Assembly: GCA_944391475.1 (NCBI GenBank)
Contig: CALXTR010000005.1
Coordinates: 26,514 to 90,513, forward strand
Reading direction: 5' to 3'
DNA: 64,000 nucleotides
DNA from: an uncultured Alphaproteobacteria bacterium
Lineage (GTDB): Bacteria; Pseudomonadota; Alphaproteobacteria; RF32; CAG-239
Part shown: piece by piece, positions 47,708 through 56,609 of the stretch
Layout of the letters: each line of letters begins with the position of its first letter
Numbering within the stretch: the stretch's first letter is position 1
Notes under the pieces: generated by a model
What the model was told of the DNA's origin: nothing
Database searches by the model: none
Seen by the model: only the letters and a program-made list of their open reading frames with translations
Program-made: the position numbers and the translations under genes

Positions 47708-48379
47708 CTATTTCTGTTCAGCCAACTTTTTATCCTGCGCCATCGGATCATGAGCCATAATTTCGCCCTTGTAGATCCAAACTTTAACGCCGCAAGCACC
47801 ATAAGTTGTGTGAGCTGTTGAGGTCGCATAATCAATGTCGGCACGCAGTGTGTGCAACGGAACACGACCTTCACGATAATATTCGGTTCTGGCAATTTCA
47901 GCACCGCCCAAACGACCCGAGCAGCTGACCTTAATACCTTCAGCACCCAAGCGCAGAGCAGATTGCATCACGCGTTTCATAGCTCTACGGAAAGCAACAC
48001 GTCTTTCCAATTGTTGAGCCACGCTGTCAGCAACCAACTGAGCATCCAATTCCGGTTTTCTTACTTCCAAAATGTTCAACTGAACTTCAGCATCAGTCAT
48101 TTTTTGGATTTGGCTTCTCAGGTTTTCAATATCCTGACCTTTTTTACCAATCACAACACCTGGTCTTGCAGAGTGAATTGTAACTCTTGCCTTCTTAGCC
48201 GGACGTTCAATCACGATACGGCTAACACCAGCTTGAGCCAATTTCTCTTTCAAGAATTCTTTAATTTTCAGGTCTTCATGCAGATAGTCGGCATATTTAT
48301 CATCGTCGGCATACCAGCGGGAATCCCAGGTACGATTAACTCCCAAACGAAGACTGATAGGATTTACTTTCTGTCCCAT
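47708..48379 (-). CDS. rpsC: 30S ribosomal protein S3
   Basis: S3 of 223 residues at the mRNA entry. KH domain motif [14 protein letters not shown] and start [20 protein letters not shown] are typical. Confidence 0.97.
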   Translation of the reverse strand: MGQKVNPISLRLGVNRTWDSRWYADDDKYADYLHEDLKIKEFLKEKLAQAGVSRIVIERPAKKARVTIHSARPGVVIGKKGQDIENLRSQIQKMTDAEVQLNILEVRKPELDAQLVADSVAQQLERRVAFRRAMKRVMQSALRLGAEGIKVSCSGRLGGAEIARTEYYREGRVPLHTLRADIDYATSTAHTTYGACGVKVWIYKGEIMAHDPMAQDKKLAEQK

Positions 48380-48383
48380 TAGC

Positions 48384-48758
48384 TTACTCCCCGCGCTCTG
48401 CTACAATGATGGTCAAGTTAGAGAAAGGCTTCAAAACTCTAGCCCCTCTGCCCCGAGCTCTTGCATGCATACGCTTCATAACTAAACCTTTGCCCACATA
48501 AGCTTCTTTAACAAAAAGCTTATCAATGTTCAACTGATGATTGTTTTCAGCATTTGCGATTGCAGATTGCAACACAGCCAAAGCTGCCTTCGCAATTCTC
48601 TTCTTCGAAAAGCTCAGTTCAGCCACTGCTTTAGCAGCATCCAAACCGCGAACAGATTGAGCAACGAGGTTAAGCTTTCTCGGACTGGTACGAATAGAAT
48701 TGCAAACGGCCAAAGCCTCATTTGCTGCTACTCTTCTTGCGTCTTTAGATTTTGCCAT
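48384..48758 (-). CDS. rplV: 50S ribosomal protein L22
   Basis: L22 of 124 residues; its hairpin lines the exit tunnel ([22 protein letters not shown] at the C-terminal part, quoted as [13 protein letters not shown]). The [17 protein letters not shown] motif near the N-terminus is family typical. Confidence 0.97.
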   Translation of the reverse strand: MAKSKDARRVAANEALAVCNSIRTSPRKLNLVAQSVRGLDAAKAVAELSFSKKRIAKAALAVLQSAIANAENNHQLNIDKLFVKEAYVGKGLVMKRMHARARGRGARVLKPFSNLTIIVAERGE

Positions 48759-48760
48759 AA

Positions 48761-49039
48761 TTAACCTCTCTTAGCTTTCTTATCTGCGGCATGGCCGTAG
48801 AATGTACGGGTCGGAGCAAATTCACCGAACTTGTGGCCGACCATATCTTCGGTAACCAAAACAGGGATAAACTTATGTCCATTGTAAACACCAAATGTCA
48901 AACCGACAAACTGCGGCAGCATGGTGGAACGACGAGACCAAATTTTAATCACTTCGTTGCGGGTTGTTGCTCTAGCCTTTTCAGCTTTTTTGAGAAGATA
49001 GCCATCAACAAACGGCCCTTTCCATACGGAACGTGTCAT
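48761..49039 (-). CDS. rpsS: 30S ribosomal protein S19
   Basis: S19 of 92 residues with start [20 protein letters not shown] and [20 protein letters not shown] at the C-terminus. Confidence 0.97.
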   Translation of the reverse strand: MTRSVWKGPFVDGYLLKKAEKARATTRNEVIKIWSRRSTMLPQFVGLTFGVYNGHKFIPVLVTEDMVGHKFGEFAPTRTFYGHAADKKAKRG

Positions 49040-49051
49040 TAGCGTTTCTCC

Positions 49052-49888
49052 CTATTTCTTTTTGTTTTCATGACGGGTTCTCATAATGAACTTATCCGTC
49101 TTCTTGTTAGTACGAGTTTTGCCGCCCTTAGTCGGTTTACCCCAAGGAGTAACCGGATGACGACCACCGGAGGTGCGACCCTCACCACCACCAAGCGGGT
49201 GATCAACAGGGTTCATAGCCACACCACGAGAAACCGGACGCATACCAAGCCAACGAGAACGACCAGCTTTACCAAGAGATCTATTCTGATTGTCAGGGTT
49301 AGAAACAGCGCCAACGGTAGCCAGGCATTCCTCACGTACGATTCTCAATTCGCCGGAACCAAGTTTGAGCTGAGCATAGCCAGCATCTTTACCCACCAGC
49401 TGAGCATAGCAACCAGCCGAACGAACCAATTGTCCACCCTTTCCGGCTCTAAGTTCAACGTTGTGAATAATAGTACCAACCGGCATATTCTTCAAAGGCA
49501 TAGCGTTACCGGGTTTAATATCTGCTTTAGCAGAAGAAATAACCTTATCACCGGCCTTTAATCTTTGCGGAGCCAAAATATAAGCTTTTTCGCCGTCTTC
49601 ATAGCTAATCAAAGCGATGAAAGCCGAACGGTTCGGATCATATTCGATTCTCTCCACAGTAGCTTCACAATCAAATTTATTACGTTTGAAGTCGATAATA
49701 CGCAGCTTGCGTTTGTGACCGCCGCCGATTCTCCGACTTGTAACATGTCCGAAGTTATCACGACCGCCGGTTTTGGTCAAACCGATAGTCAGTGATTTTT
49801 CCGGAGCCCCCTTGTACAGTTCGCTGCGATCAACGATAACGAGCTGACGCAACCCAGGGGAAGTAGGCTTATAATTCTTTAATGCCAT
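49052..49888 (-). CDS. rplB: 50S ribosomal protein L2
   Basis: L2 of 278 residues, needed for subunit joining and the peptidyl transferase centre. The invariant histidine region [20 protein letters not shown] is present. Gene order rplW-rplB-rpsS is standard. Confidence 0.98.
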   Translation of the reverse strand: MALKNYKPTSPGLRQLVIVDRSELYKGAPEKSLTIGLTKTGGRDNFGHVTSRRIGGGHKRKLRIIDFKRNKFDCEATVERIEYDPNRSAFIALISYEDGEKAYILAPQRLKAGDKVISSAKADIKPGNAMPLKNMPVGTIIHNVELRAGKGGQLVRSAGCYAQLVGKDAGYAQLKLGSGELRIVREECLATVGAVSNPDNQNRSLGKAGRSRWLGMRPVSRGVAMNPVDHPLGGGEGRTSGGRHPVTPWGKPTKGGKTRTNKKTDKFIMRTRHENKKK

Positions 49889-49891
49889 GGT

Positions 49892-50212
49892 TTATAATCC
49901 TGTTGTAACATCAATATTTTGACCTTCGGCAAGCGTAACAACGGCTTTTTTGTAGTCAGAACGTTGACCAACATAGCCTCTGAAACGTTTTTGTTTGCCG
50001 AGCTGACGAATAGTATTAACTTTCGTAACTTTTACATTGAAGATAGCTTCAACGGCAGCCTTAACTTCATCTTTAGAAGCCTTGAGCGGAACCATAAAAG
50101 TAACCTTTCCGGCTTCAGAAGAAATCATTGATTTTTCAGTAATAACCGGACGAGTCAATGTATCGTACATTTTTGCAGTTACGGTGTTGTTTGTTTTCTT
50201 AGATTTTATCAT
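49892..50212 (-). CDS. rplW: 50S ribosomal protein L23
   Basis: L23 of 106 residues at the tunnel exit, the docking site for trigger factor and SRP. It has a 14-residue N-terminal extension before [14 protein letters not shown]. The ATG at 50212 overlaps the rplD stop as ATGA and has GGAGG ten bases upstream, so I keep the longer form. Confidence 0.93.
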   Translation of the reverse strand: MIKSKKTNNTVTAKMYDTLTRPVITEKSMISSEAGKVTFMVPLKASKDEVKAAVEAIFNVKVTKVNTIRQLGKQKRFRGYVGQRSDYKKAVVTLAEGQNIDVTTGL

Positions 50213-50829
50213 TTCAATCTATCCTCCAAGCAAGAAACTGCATCTTTAGTCAACACCAATTTGTCTTTTCTCAAGATGTCATAGACATTAGCTCCAATAG
50301 TCGGCAAAACATCAACGCCGATAATATTTCTGGATGCCAATGCAAAGTTTACATCAACTTCCTTGCCGTCAATAACCAAGCAATTGGTCAACCCACAAGC
50401 TTGCAATTTAGCTTGCAAATCTTTAGTTTTCGGAGCTGACAATTTTGCTTCGTCAATAACAACCAAGTTACCCTCTTTAGCTTTTGCAGAGAGAGCTGTT
50501 TTCAGACCAAGTTTTCTAAACTTCTTGGTCAACTCATGTGAATGATCACGAACAACCGGACCAAACACGATACCACCTTTTCTAAACTGCGGACCTTTGA
50601 AAGAACCCTGACGAGCACGACCACCGCCTTTTTGTTTGAACGGTTTAGAAGGAGTCAGAGAAACTTCCGAACGGCCTTTGGTTTTGTGGTTACCAGATTG
50701 CAGTCTGGCCAATTGCCATACTACAACACGGTGCAAAATATCTGCACGAACTTCCAAGCCAAAGATTGACTCCGGCAGTTCGATAGTGCCGACATTTTTG
50801 TTATCTAAACTTAAGATGTCCTGTTTCAT
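50209..50829 (-). CDS. rplD: 50S ribosomal protein L4
   Basis: L4 of 206 residues. The loop that reaches into the exit tunnel ([20 protein letters not shown]) is intact. In enterobacteria L4 is the repressor of the S10 operon. It overlaps rplW by four bases. Confidence 0.97.
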   Translation of the reverse strand: MKQDILSLDNKNVGTIELPESIFGLEVRADILHRVVVWQLARLQSGNHKTKGRSEVSLTPSKPFKQKGGGRARQGSFKGPQFRKGGIVFGPVVRDHSHELTKKFRKLGLKTALSAKAKEGNLVVIDEAKLSAPKTKDLQAKLQACGLTNCLVIDGKEVDVNFALASRNIIGVDVLPTIGANVYDILRKDKLVLTKDAVSCLEDRLK

Positions 50830-50849
50830 ATTTTCAATCCTTATTTAGC

Positions 50850-51575
50850 TTATGCATTCTCAGCTGAAGTTTCTTCAGCTTTAGCTGCAACAGGTTCATC
50901 AACTTTTTTCAATCCTGCAGGCATCGGCAAAGCCACCTTGCTGGGGATTTTAATTGCATCGGTAACATAAACCCATGCATTTTCACCACCCGGTACGCCG
51001 CCTTTAACCATCAGCAAGCCTTTAGCAGAATCAATAGCCACAACCTTGAGGTTTTGAACAGTAACGCGTTCATCACCCATATGTCCGGCCATTTTTTTGC
51101 CCTTAAATACTTTACCAGGATCTTGTCTTTGTCCTGTAGAACCGTGAGCACGGTGAGAAATAGACACACCGTGAGAAGCTTCCAAACCAGCAAAGTTGTG
51201 ACGTTTCATAACACCGGCAAAACCCTTACCTTTAGAGGTGCTGCAAACATCGACAAACTGCCCCGGAACAAAATGTTCTACAGATAATTCATCACCGACA
51301 GAAAGCAAGCAATCTTCAGAAACTCTGAATTCAGCCAATTTCTTTTTCGGTTCAACATTAGCCTTGGCAAAATGTCCTTTCAGAGGTTTGGATACATTTT
51401 TAGCCTTAATAGCGCCTGTACCGAGTTGTACAGCAGTATATCCGTCTCTGTCCATAGTCCGAACGTCAACGACTTTCAAGTCTTCAACGCTCAAAACCGT
51501 AACCGGAACATGGGTTCCGTCGGCTTCGAAAATGCGGGACATTCCAAGTTTTTTTGCGATTAGACCCGTACGCAT
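50850..51575 (-). CDS. rplC: 50S ribosomal protein L3
   Basis: L3 of 241 residues with the conserved [20 protein letters not shown] loop near the peptidyl transferase centre, and a longer C-terminal Ala/Glu-rich tail than in E. coli. Confidence 0.97.
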   Translation of the reverse strand: MRTGLIAKKLGMSRIFEADGTHVPVTVLSVEDLKVVDVRTMDRDGYTAVQLGTGAIKAKNVSKPLKGHFAKANVEPKKKLAEFRVSEDCLLSVGDELSVEHFVPGQFVDVCSTSKGKGFAGVMKRHNFAGLEASHGVSISHRAHGSTGQRQDPGKVFKGKKMAGHMGDERVTVQNLKVVAIDSAKGLLMVKGGVPGGENAWVYVTDAIKIPSKVALPMPAGLKKVDEPVAAKAEETSAENA

Positions 51576-51637
51576 TATTATTTTTTCCTTTTCAATAGGT
51601 TGACATCTCCAATACTCAAGACGCCAACATTAAATTA

Positions 51638-51949
51638 TTATAATTTGATTTCTACATTAACACCGGCAGCCAAATCCAGCTTCATCAAAGCATCAACAGT
51701 TTGCGGTGTCGGATCAACAATATCCAGAAGTCTTTTGTGAGTACGAATTTCGAACTGCTCACGAGATTTTTTATTAACGTGCGGAGAGCAGTTAACCGTA
51801 AACTTCTCGATTTGTGTCGGCAGAGGGATCGGCCCTCTTACATTAGCCCCGGTTCTTTTGGCTGTATGCACGATTTCTTTGGTAGATTGATCGAGCAAAC
51901 GATGGTCAAAAGCCTTGAGGCGAATTCTGATATTTTGTGTTTCCATCAT
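51638..51949 (-). CDS. rpsJ: 30S ribosomal protein S10
   Basis: S10 of 103 residues, also the NusE antitermination factor. Start [19 protein letters not shown]; the frame has an extra Met in front. It is the first gene of the S10 operon here. The usual upstream tuf, fusA, rpsG and rpsL are absent, and the NAD operon lies upstream instead. Confidence 0.97.
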   Translation of the reverse strand: MMETQNIRIRLKAFDHRLLDQSTKEIVHTAKRTGANVRGPIPLPTQIEKFTVNCSPHVNKKSREQFEIRTHKRLLDIVDPTPQTVDALMKLDLAAGVNVEIKL

Positions 51950-51982
51950 TTTTATTTTTTACCTTATAACTAGACAGTAAAA

Positions 51983-52014
51983 TTTTAGATTAGGTAAAAT
52001 CTTACCATCTAAAA
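51983..52014 (-). promoter_or_regulatory. Long hairpin in the S10 operon leader
   Basis: The leader folds into a nearly perfect hairpin of 13 pairs: TTTTAGAT with ATCTAAAA outside and GGTAA with TTACC inside. It ends about 33 bases before the rpsJ ATG. It is a candidate for autogenous control by an S10-operon protein, but no L4-type consensus was recognised. Confidence 0.5.
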
Positions 52015-52298
52015 TGTTCGACAATACAAATCACTGAAAATCAATAACTTGTGTTATGGTTTATATCACAATTTCGAGAGTGATTCGCACCTACTCCCTC
52101 AAATGCAGGTGCTTTGTAACATAATTGAGTCTAATTTGCAAGCAAAAAATTGCATAATTTTACACTTTTTATCGGCTTAAAAACCACGCTCTGACTCTAT
52201 TTGAGTCACATTGACAAAATTTTCATTTCCGAGTCTATTTTTTGTTGATAAATCCGCCAGTTAGTAGCTCATATCACTTATCACACAAAAATGCGCAT
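52015..52298 (-). promoter_or_regulatory. S10 operon upstream region with possible promoter
   Basis: No gene in this stretch. On the minus strand TTGCTT (52140-52145), 16 bases, TATGTT (52118-52123) is the best promoter I see. Short GACTC/GAGTC motifs recur, once as a 6-bp palindrome TGACTC-AAAT-AGAGTCA (52192-52207). A GCACCT/AGGTGC stem lies around 52087-52112. Confidence 0.4.
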
Positions 52299-52327
52299 AA
52301 AAATAGCCGCTCTAATATAGAGCGGCT
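52299..52327 (-). terminator. Terminator of the NAD salvage operon
   Basis: A perfect 10-bp stem (AGCCGCTCTA / TAGAGCGGCT) with a three-base loop at 52305-52327 is followed on the minus strand by ATTTTTATG. It lies 20 bases after nadE. Confidence 0.85.
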
Positions 52328-52346
52328 TAAGATGAAGATAAGAAAA

Positions 52347-53126
52347 TCAAATTTTCAAAATCTCGGGCATCTGCTTACGCTTAAACTCCGTTCTCGCATA
52401 TTGCTTAATCACCCAAGCAACTGTTGTTTCATCATAACCTTGCGCCACAATATCTCTTTGAGTTTTCTGCTCATCTAAATACAACTGCAAAATTGCATCT
52501 AAAACAGCATATGGCGGTAAGGAATCCTCATCTTTCTGACCATCGCTAAGCTCAGCCGAAGGCGCACGATTAATCACCGCTTCCGGTAAGACTAACCCTT
52601 GCTGATTGCGCCAGCGTGCCATCTCAAAAATCTGACTTTTGTACAAATCCCCAATCGGCATCAAACCACCGCAAGTATCGCCATAAAGCGTGCAATATCC
52701 GGTTGCCGCCTCTGATTTATTCCCGCAAGCCAGTACCAGATAGCCAAATTGGTTAGAAAAGGCCATTAAGATTTTTCCCCGCTCTCTTGCTTGCAGATTT
52801 TCCATCACCAATTTTTTAGGGTTCTCCCCCAAGGATTGAGTTAGAAATTGCTGTTGGGTTTCAATAATCGGTTCAATATCCAAAACCTGATAATCAAATC
52901 CGTTCAAGCGAGCCAATTCTTGAGCAATTTCAAGACTCAAATCTGAAGTATGCTTGGTTTTCATCATCAGACAATGAACATTTTCTGCCCCCAGAGCATC
53001 ACAAGCCAGCACGCTGACTAATGCTGAATCCAATCCCCCGGAAAGCCCCAAGATAACTTCCTTAAAACCATGTTTGCAACAATAATCACGTAATCCTACA
53101 GTTAAACTATTCCAAATTTTTTCCAT
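52347..53126 (-). CDS. nadE: NH3-dependent NAD synthetase
   Basis: The last step of NAD synthesis: deamido-NAD plus ammonia and ATP give NAD. The protein has 259 residues with the PP-loop SGGLDS at 29-34 and no glutaminase domain. It must therefore use free ammonia, or the gene has lost the glutamine-dependent half found in many alphaproteobacteria. The start at 53126 follows GGGAGG and lies two bases after the pncB stop. Last gene of the NAD salvage operon. Confidence 0.92.
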   Translation of the reverse strand: MEKIWNSLTVGLRDYCCKHGFKEVILGLSGGLDSALVSVLACDALGAENVHCLMMKTKHTSDLSLEIAQELARLNGFDYQVLDIEPIIETQQQFLTQSLGENPKKLVMENLQARERGKILMAFSNQFGYLVLACGNKSEAATGYCTLYGDTCGGLMPIGDLYKSQIFEMARWRNQQGLVLPEAVINRAPSAELSDGQKDEDSLPPYAVLDAILQLYLDEQKTQRDIVAQGYDETTVAWVIKQYARTEFKRKQMPEILKI

Positions 53127-53128
53127 AT

Positions 53129-54607
53129 TTACCTCCCAGCCCACTGTTGAAATTGACGAATTAGCTCAGTCTGCCGCTGTTCAATTTGCGCTTCTTGACC
53201 TACTCCATATAAATGAGGATTACGCAAACGCTTGTATTCTTCACCCAACTGGCTCAAACTGCTTTTAGCCCTCTGACGCAATTGCTCAATTCCTAAATTC
53301 AGATATTCCGGCTTAACATGTCCACCTATGACCACATCCTTAAGCAATGGATAAGCCTCCGTCCCAGCCGCAAACTTCTTCGATTGATGCTCTGGACTAT
53401 TCAGTTTATATGAGGTCAATTCACCATTTATTTTACCGTTATACAGCCAATTATTATCCTGACGAACGATAATATCTCCGGCCAGCAGTCCTTTTTCAAC
53501 CACTCGCAAAACATTTGTTTTACCGGGGACGGTCGTTTTTCCGGCCGCAATTTTGATTTTATCTTGCCCAAGATATTCTTTGGTTTTATATACCCCGCCC
53601 AAAGCCTCAAAATCATCTGCCGTCACAATTTTGGTTCCGGCTCCGAACACATCATATTCCGCCTTCTGAACTGCCACCAAATTTTCGATTACAAATTCAT
53701 CTAAGTCATTAGATGCAATCAGTAAAGTCTGCTCATGACCGGATTGATTAAGCATATTGCGGGCTTCCTTGCTCCAATATGCCAAATCACCGGAATCAAT
53801 TCGAACTCCGAGCAACGGAATTCCGGTTTCGTCACTGGCACGAATTGCATTTTTCAAACCTTGACGCGTATCATAGGTATCCACCAACAAAATACCATCA
53901 TACGGATAGCTGTGTAAATAAGCCTTAAAAGCATCCACCTCACGTTCAAAAGATAAAATCCAAGAATGCGCCATAGTTCCGGCACCTTGTAAATTAAGGT
54001 GCTGAGCTGCATAAACATTTGAAGTTTGCGCACATCCCCCGATTAAGGCCGCCCGTGAGCTGGTTAAACCACCCAGTTCAGTTGCCCGCCGCAACCCCAT
54101 TTCCAATACCGGACGTTTTTTACCGTCAGCCGCACTGGCCTGTACGGTTCGTGCCGCTTTGGTGGCAATCGGACATTGAGCATTAATCACATTCAGATAA
54201 GCAGCTTCTACCATTTCCACTTGCCAACAAGGTCCCGAAACACTCAATAACGGCTCACCGGCAAACACCACCTCACCTTCGGGTACGGCTTTGATATCGA
54301 CACTAAGCTTTTGTCCTTTTAAGAAATCCAAAAATTCATTACTAAACAACTGCCCACCGATACGATTTTTGCAACTTCTAAGATAATCAAGATTTTCCCG
54401 ACTGATATGCCAGTTATCTATCCATTCCAAAAATTCCCCCAAACCGGAAGTCAGTACATATCCGCAATTATGAGGCATCCGCCTAAAAAACGCTTCCGAA
54501 GTCTTATGCTCCAAATGCTTGCCGCAATCAAACCAAGCCCCGGCCATAGTAAAATGATATTGGTCACACCATGCCGCAGTTCCGCTTTTTATAATATCTC
54601 TTGTCAT
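53129..54607 (-). CDS. pncB: Nicotinate phosphoribosyltransferase
   Basis: PncB makes nicotinate mononucleotide from nicotinate and PRPP, the entry step of the Preiss-Handler pathway. The protein has 492 residues. Typical stretches are the YHFTMAGAWFDC start region, RRATELGG, DSGDLAYWSKEAR and GAGTKIVTADD. The ATG at 54607 has GGGAGG six bases upstream and begins one base after the pncA-like stop. Confidence 0.93.
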   Translation of the reverse strand: MTRDIIKSGTAAWCDQYHFTMAGAWFDCGKHLEHKTSEAFFRRMPHNCGYVLTSGLGEFLEWIDNWHISRENLDYLRSCKNRIGGQLFSNEFLDFLKGQKLSVDIKAVPEGEVVFAGEPLLSVSGPCWQVEMVEAAYLNVINAQCPIATKAARTVQASAADGKKRPVLEMGLRRATELGGLTSSRAALIGGCAQTSNVYAAQHLNLQGAGTMAHSWILSFEREVDAFKAYLHSYPYDGILLVDTYDTRQGLKNAIRASDETGIPLLGVRIDSGDLAYWSKEARNMLNQSGHEQTLLIASNDLDEFVIENLVAVQKAEYDVFGAGTKIVTADDFEALGGVYKTKEYLGQDKIKIAAGKTTVPGKTNVLRVVEKGLLAGDIIVRQDNNWLYNGKINGELTSYKLNSPEHQSKKFAAGTEAYPLLKDVVIGGHVKPEYLNLGIEQLRQRAKSSLSQLGEEYKRLRNPHLYGVGQEAQIEQRQTELIRQFQQWAGR

Positions 54608-54608
54608 C

Positions 54609-55232
54609 TTAAGCCTCCCGACCATGTTTTACCAAATTAAATTGCTGTTTTTTTTCATTAAGCATGGTTCGAAAAAACTGAGCCGAAGTCATCAGCCGCA
54701 AGTGCCCAGCTTCGAGTACCTGATGATACTTGGGCTCAGAAACAATCTCAGACATTTGCTTTTGCGCACCTTTACACAAATCTTCCAATACGGTCACTTT
54801 AGCACCGCGCTTGAGCAAACCGTCCATAGCTTGCCGCACACAAACATCACTCAACACTCCGCAAAGGTAAACATTCTTACCTTTCCAATCTTGTTGCAAC
54901 AAGACATAATTTTTTTCTTCATTCCAAATATTGGTCGTAGATTTATAGAGATTGACTAGCGGAATATTATCTTTAAATTCCGCTGCCTTATGCCACCCCC
55001 ACGAATAATATATTGCATGCGGCGGATAAGCCTCAGCTTCTTTGGTTGCCTTATAAGTTTCTTCAAAATGTGTGTCTGCCACATCAATAATCTGATTAAA
55101 CATTCCCTTTTGTAGAGAATTACAAAAATGCTGCTGTCGATTAATTAAATCCGTATCACTTAGAGTAAGTTTACCCTCAGGGTCTACAAAATCATTTTGA
55201 AAATCGACCCTCATTAAAATCCGTTCATTCAT
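54609..55232 (-). CDS. pncA: Nicotinamidase-like cysteine hydrolase
   Basis: Isochorismatase-fold hydrolase, 207 residues, most likely converting nicotinamide to nicotinate for PncB. Asp10 lies in RVDFQNDFVD, a metal-site DTH motif lies at 53-55, and the nucleophile Cys131 is in LSDVCVRQAM. The catalytic lysine may be Lys97. The family assignment is safe; nicotinamidase activity is inferred from the neighbours. Its own leader carries the conserved RNA element next to the ribosome binding site. Confidence 0.83.
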   Translation of the reverse strand: MNERILMRVDFQNDFVDPEGKLTLSDTDLINRQQHFCNSLQKGMFNQIIDVADTHFEETYKATKEAEAYPPHAIYYSWGWHKAAEFKDNIPLVNLYKSTTNIWNEEKNYVLLQQDWKGKNVYLCGVLSDVCVRQAMDGLLKRGAKVTVLEDLCKGAQKQMSEIVSEPKYHQVLEAGHLRLMTSAQFFRTMLNEKKQQFNLVKHGREA

Positions 55233-55239
55233 ATTATTT

Positions 55240-55307
55240 CTCCTTAGGCTTATCAGGTTACATTAAAGTGTTTCTCCCCCATAAGCCCTTCGGAGGACAG
55301 AAACACT
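55240..55307 (-). promoter_or_regulatory. Candidate regulatory RNA element in the pncA leader (copy B)
   Basis: A perfect 9-bp P1 stem (AGTGTTTCT at 55267-55275 with AGAAACACT at 55299-55307) closes a loop containing TCCGAAGGGCTTATGGG, identical to the nadM copy. On the mRNA, GGCUUAU of this core (55281-55287) is perfectly complementary to AUAAGCC (55247-55253), two bases upstream of the SD AAGGAG (55240-55245). Pairing would form an H-type pseudoknot touching the ribosome binding site. Confidence 0.7.
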
Positions 55308-55316
55308 GTTCATTAA

Positions 55317-55859
55317 TTAGACAATTGCTTTTTTGCGATAGAAATGTTCTTCAATCAAGGCATGATTTTCAGAATGAATAAAATTCTTCCAACGCATATC
55401 CCCAAACTTAATCATATCGCGCACCATTGTTCCGGTCACAAACGGGAAATCAGGCGCCGTACGATCAACGTATTCAATATTCTGAAAAGCACCCTTAAAC
55501 CAGTGAGCATCATACGAACTACCTGCATAATAGACATCGGGTTTTCCAAGTTGAGGTAAACTTTCAGCCATAAAATCAAGCACATATTCCGCCCATTCCG
55601 CCGGATTATTAATATCAAACAAGCCAATAACCTTCAACCGCTCATATTCCGGCCGTTGCCGATATACATTTTGAATCATCTTTTTACGAGTTGTATAATT
55701 CAGCGGATTACGCTCTGTTCCTTGCTCTTGGATAGAACCGAGAATAATAGTAACTTGTGCACATTCTTTAAGCATTTTATCAATCAGACGTGCATGCCCG
55801 ATATGGAAAGGCTGTGCTCGCATAATACTTAAACCGTGTTGGTATTTAAATTCAGACAT
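55317..55859 (-). CDS. NadM-like nicotinamide/nicotinate mononucleotide adenylyltransferase
   Basis: A 180-residue nucleotidyltransferase joining a mononucleotide to AMP. The HxGH motif is in RAQPFHIGH (14-22), and the second motif is TGTMVRD in place of ISGTxIR. It resembles the NMNAT domain of NadM-type and NMNAT-Nudix proteins, without a Nudix part. With PncB next to it, the substrate is probably nicotinate mononucleotide, which is normally the job of NadD. First gene of the operon; SD AAGGAG is seven bases before the ATG. Confidence 0.83.
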   Translation of the reverse strand: MSEFKYQHGLSIMRAQPFHIGHARLIDKMLKECAQVTIILGSIQEQGTERNPLNYTTRKKMIQNVYRQRPEYERLKVIGLFDINNPAEWAEYVLDFMAESLPQLGKPDVYYAGSSYDAHWFKGAFQNIEYVDRTAPDFPFVTGTMVRDMIKFGDMRWKNFIHSENHALIEEHFYRKKAIV

Positions 55860-55973
55860 AAAAAAACTCCTTTAAATAAGGAGCCAGTATCAAACAACAT
55901 CAACAACATCATTATCAACCTGGCTCGGTTTATTTTGTTCCCCGCCCATAAGCCCTTCGGACAGCCGGAACAA
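55860..55973 (-). promoter_or_regulatory. Candidate regulatory RNA element in the nadM leader (copy A)
   Basis: P1 stem TTGTTCC (55935-55941) with GGAACAA (55967-55973) encloses the core TCCGAAGGGCTTATGGG. Downstream, two folds exclude each other. In one, GAGCCAG pairs with CTGGCTC (55881-55887 with 55920-55926). In the other, CUCCUU on the mRNA (55878-55883) pairs with the SD AAGGAG (55867-55872). This is the layout of a translational switch. A TATAAT lies close upstream, around 56000. Confidence 0.7.
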
Positions 55974-56082
55974 TTTACCTTTAGCAAAATTTTCATTATA
56001 TGTCAAGAGTAGAAAAATATATTGCCAACCAGTAAATTAAAACATATAATTTAAATACCTAATAAAAATTTGGAGATAGAAA

Positions 56083-56559
56083 ATGCGGATTTTAGCTTTA
56101 ATTACTTTGACCTTATTCTTCTTACCATATGGTACGGCACAAAGCCAATACAGTTTTTTAAACGAAGACGATCAACAAGAAATATTAGCTGAACGCCAAA
56201 AAGCTATTGAAGAGGCAAAAGCAGCTCGCGTTTATGAAGGTTATGTCCCACCCACCACGCAACGTCAAGTCTATTCTGAAGATTATAACCCAGAACAAGA
56301 TGCACAAATCTGGGCTGAACAAGAGCGTCTTTTAGCCGAAGAAGAAGCGCGACTTGCCGAAGAAGCCGCCAAACAACAAGCACTCGCCGAAGCTAAAGCT
56401 TTAGAAGAACAACAAGCTGCAGCTGAAGAAGAAGCCAGAAAAGCGGCCGAAAACATAGAAGTTGAACCTCTCTATGATGAAGGCACCGAGGTCCGCAAAA
56501 CTATAGCGCAAAAACGTGCCGAAAGGCGAGCTGCCAAACAAGGACGCGTCTTTAGATAA
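56083..56559 (+). CDS. Small secreted coiled-coil protein
   Basis: 158 residues, no family recognised. A signal peptide spans residues 1-19 (cleavage near GTAQS). The middle (about 75-125) is an Ala/Glu-rich coiled coil, and the C-terminus is basic. TGGAG precedes the ATG by eight bases. It stands alone with a strong terminator and is probably periplasmic. Confidence 0.65.
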   Translation: MRILALITLTLFFLPYGTAQSQYSFLNEDDQQEILAERQKAIEEAKAARVYEGYVPPTTQRQVYSEDYNPEQDAQIWAEQERLLAEEEARLAEEAAKQQALAEAKALEEQQAAAEEEARKAAENIEVEPLYDEGTEVRKTIAQKRAERRAAKQGRVFR

Positions 56560-56570
56560 ACAAATAACAA

Positions 56571-56602
56571 AAAACAGCCTCGACATTTCGGGGCTGTTTT
56601 TT
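56571..56602. terminator. Terminator of the small secreted protein gene
   Basis: An 11-pair stem (AACAGCCTCGA with TCGGGGCTGTT, one T-G pair) and a four-base loop are followed by TTTTTTG on the plus strand. A-run on the other side allows use by the convergent gene as well. Confidence 0.85.
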
Positions 56603-56609
56603 GTTGTAC

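Noticed and set aside
52212..52245. TTGACA with a 17-base spacer to TCTATT on the plus strand, upstream of the NAD terminator
   Set aside because: It points at the end of the convergent NAD operon with no gene behind it; AT-rich DNA yields such matches often.
55240..55973. Assigning the NAD-leader element to the known NAD-I (nadA) or NAD-II (pnuC) riboswitch class
   Set aside because: The core and layout do not match what I remember of either class; without a covariance search I leave it as unassigned.
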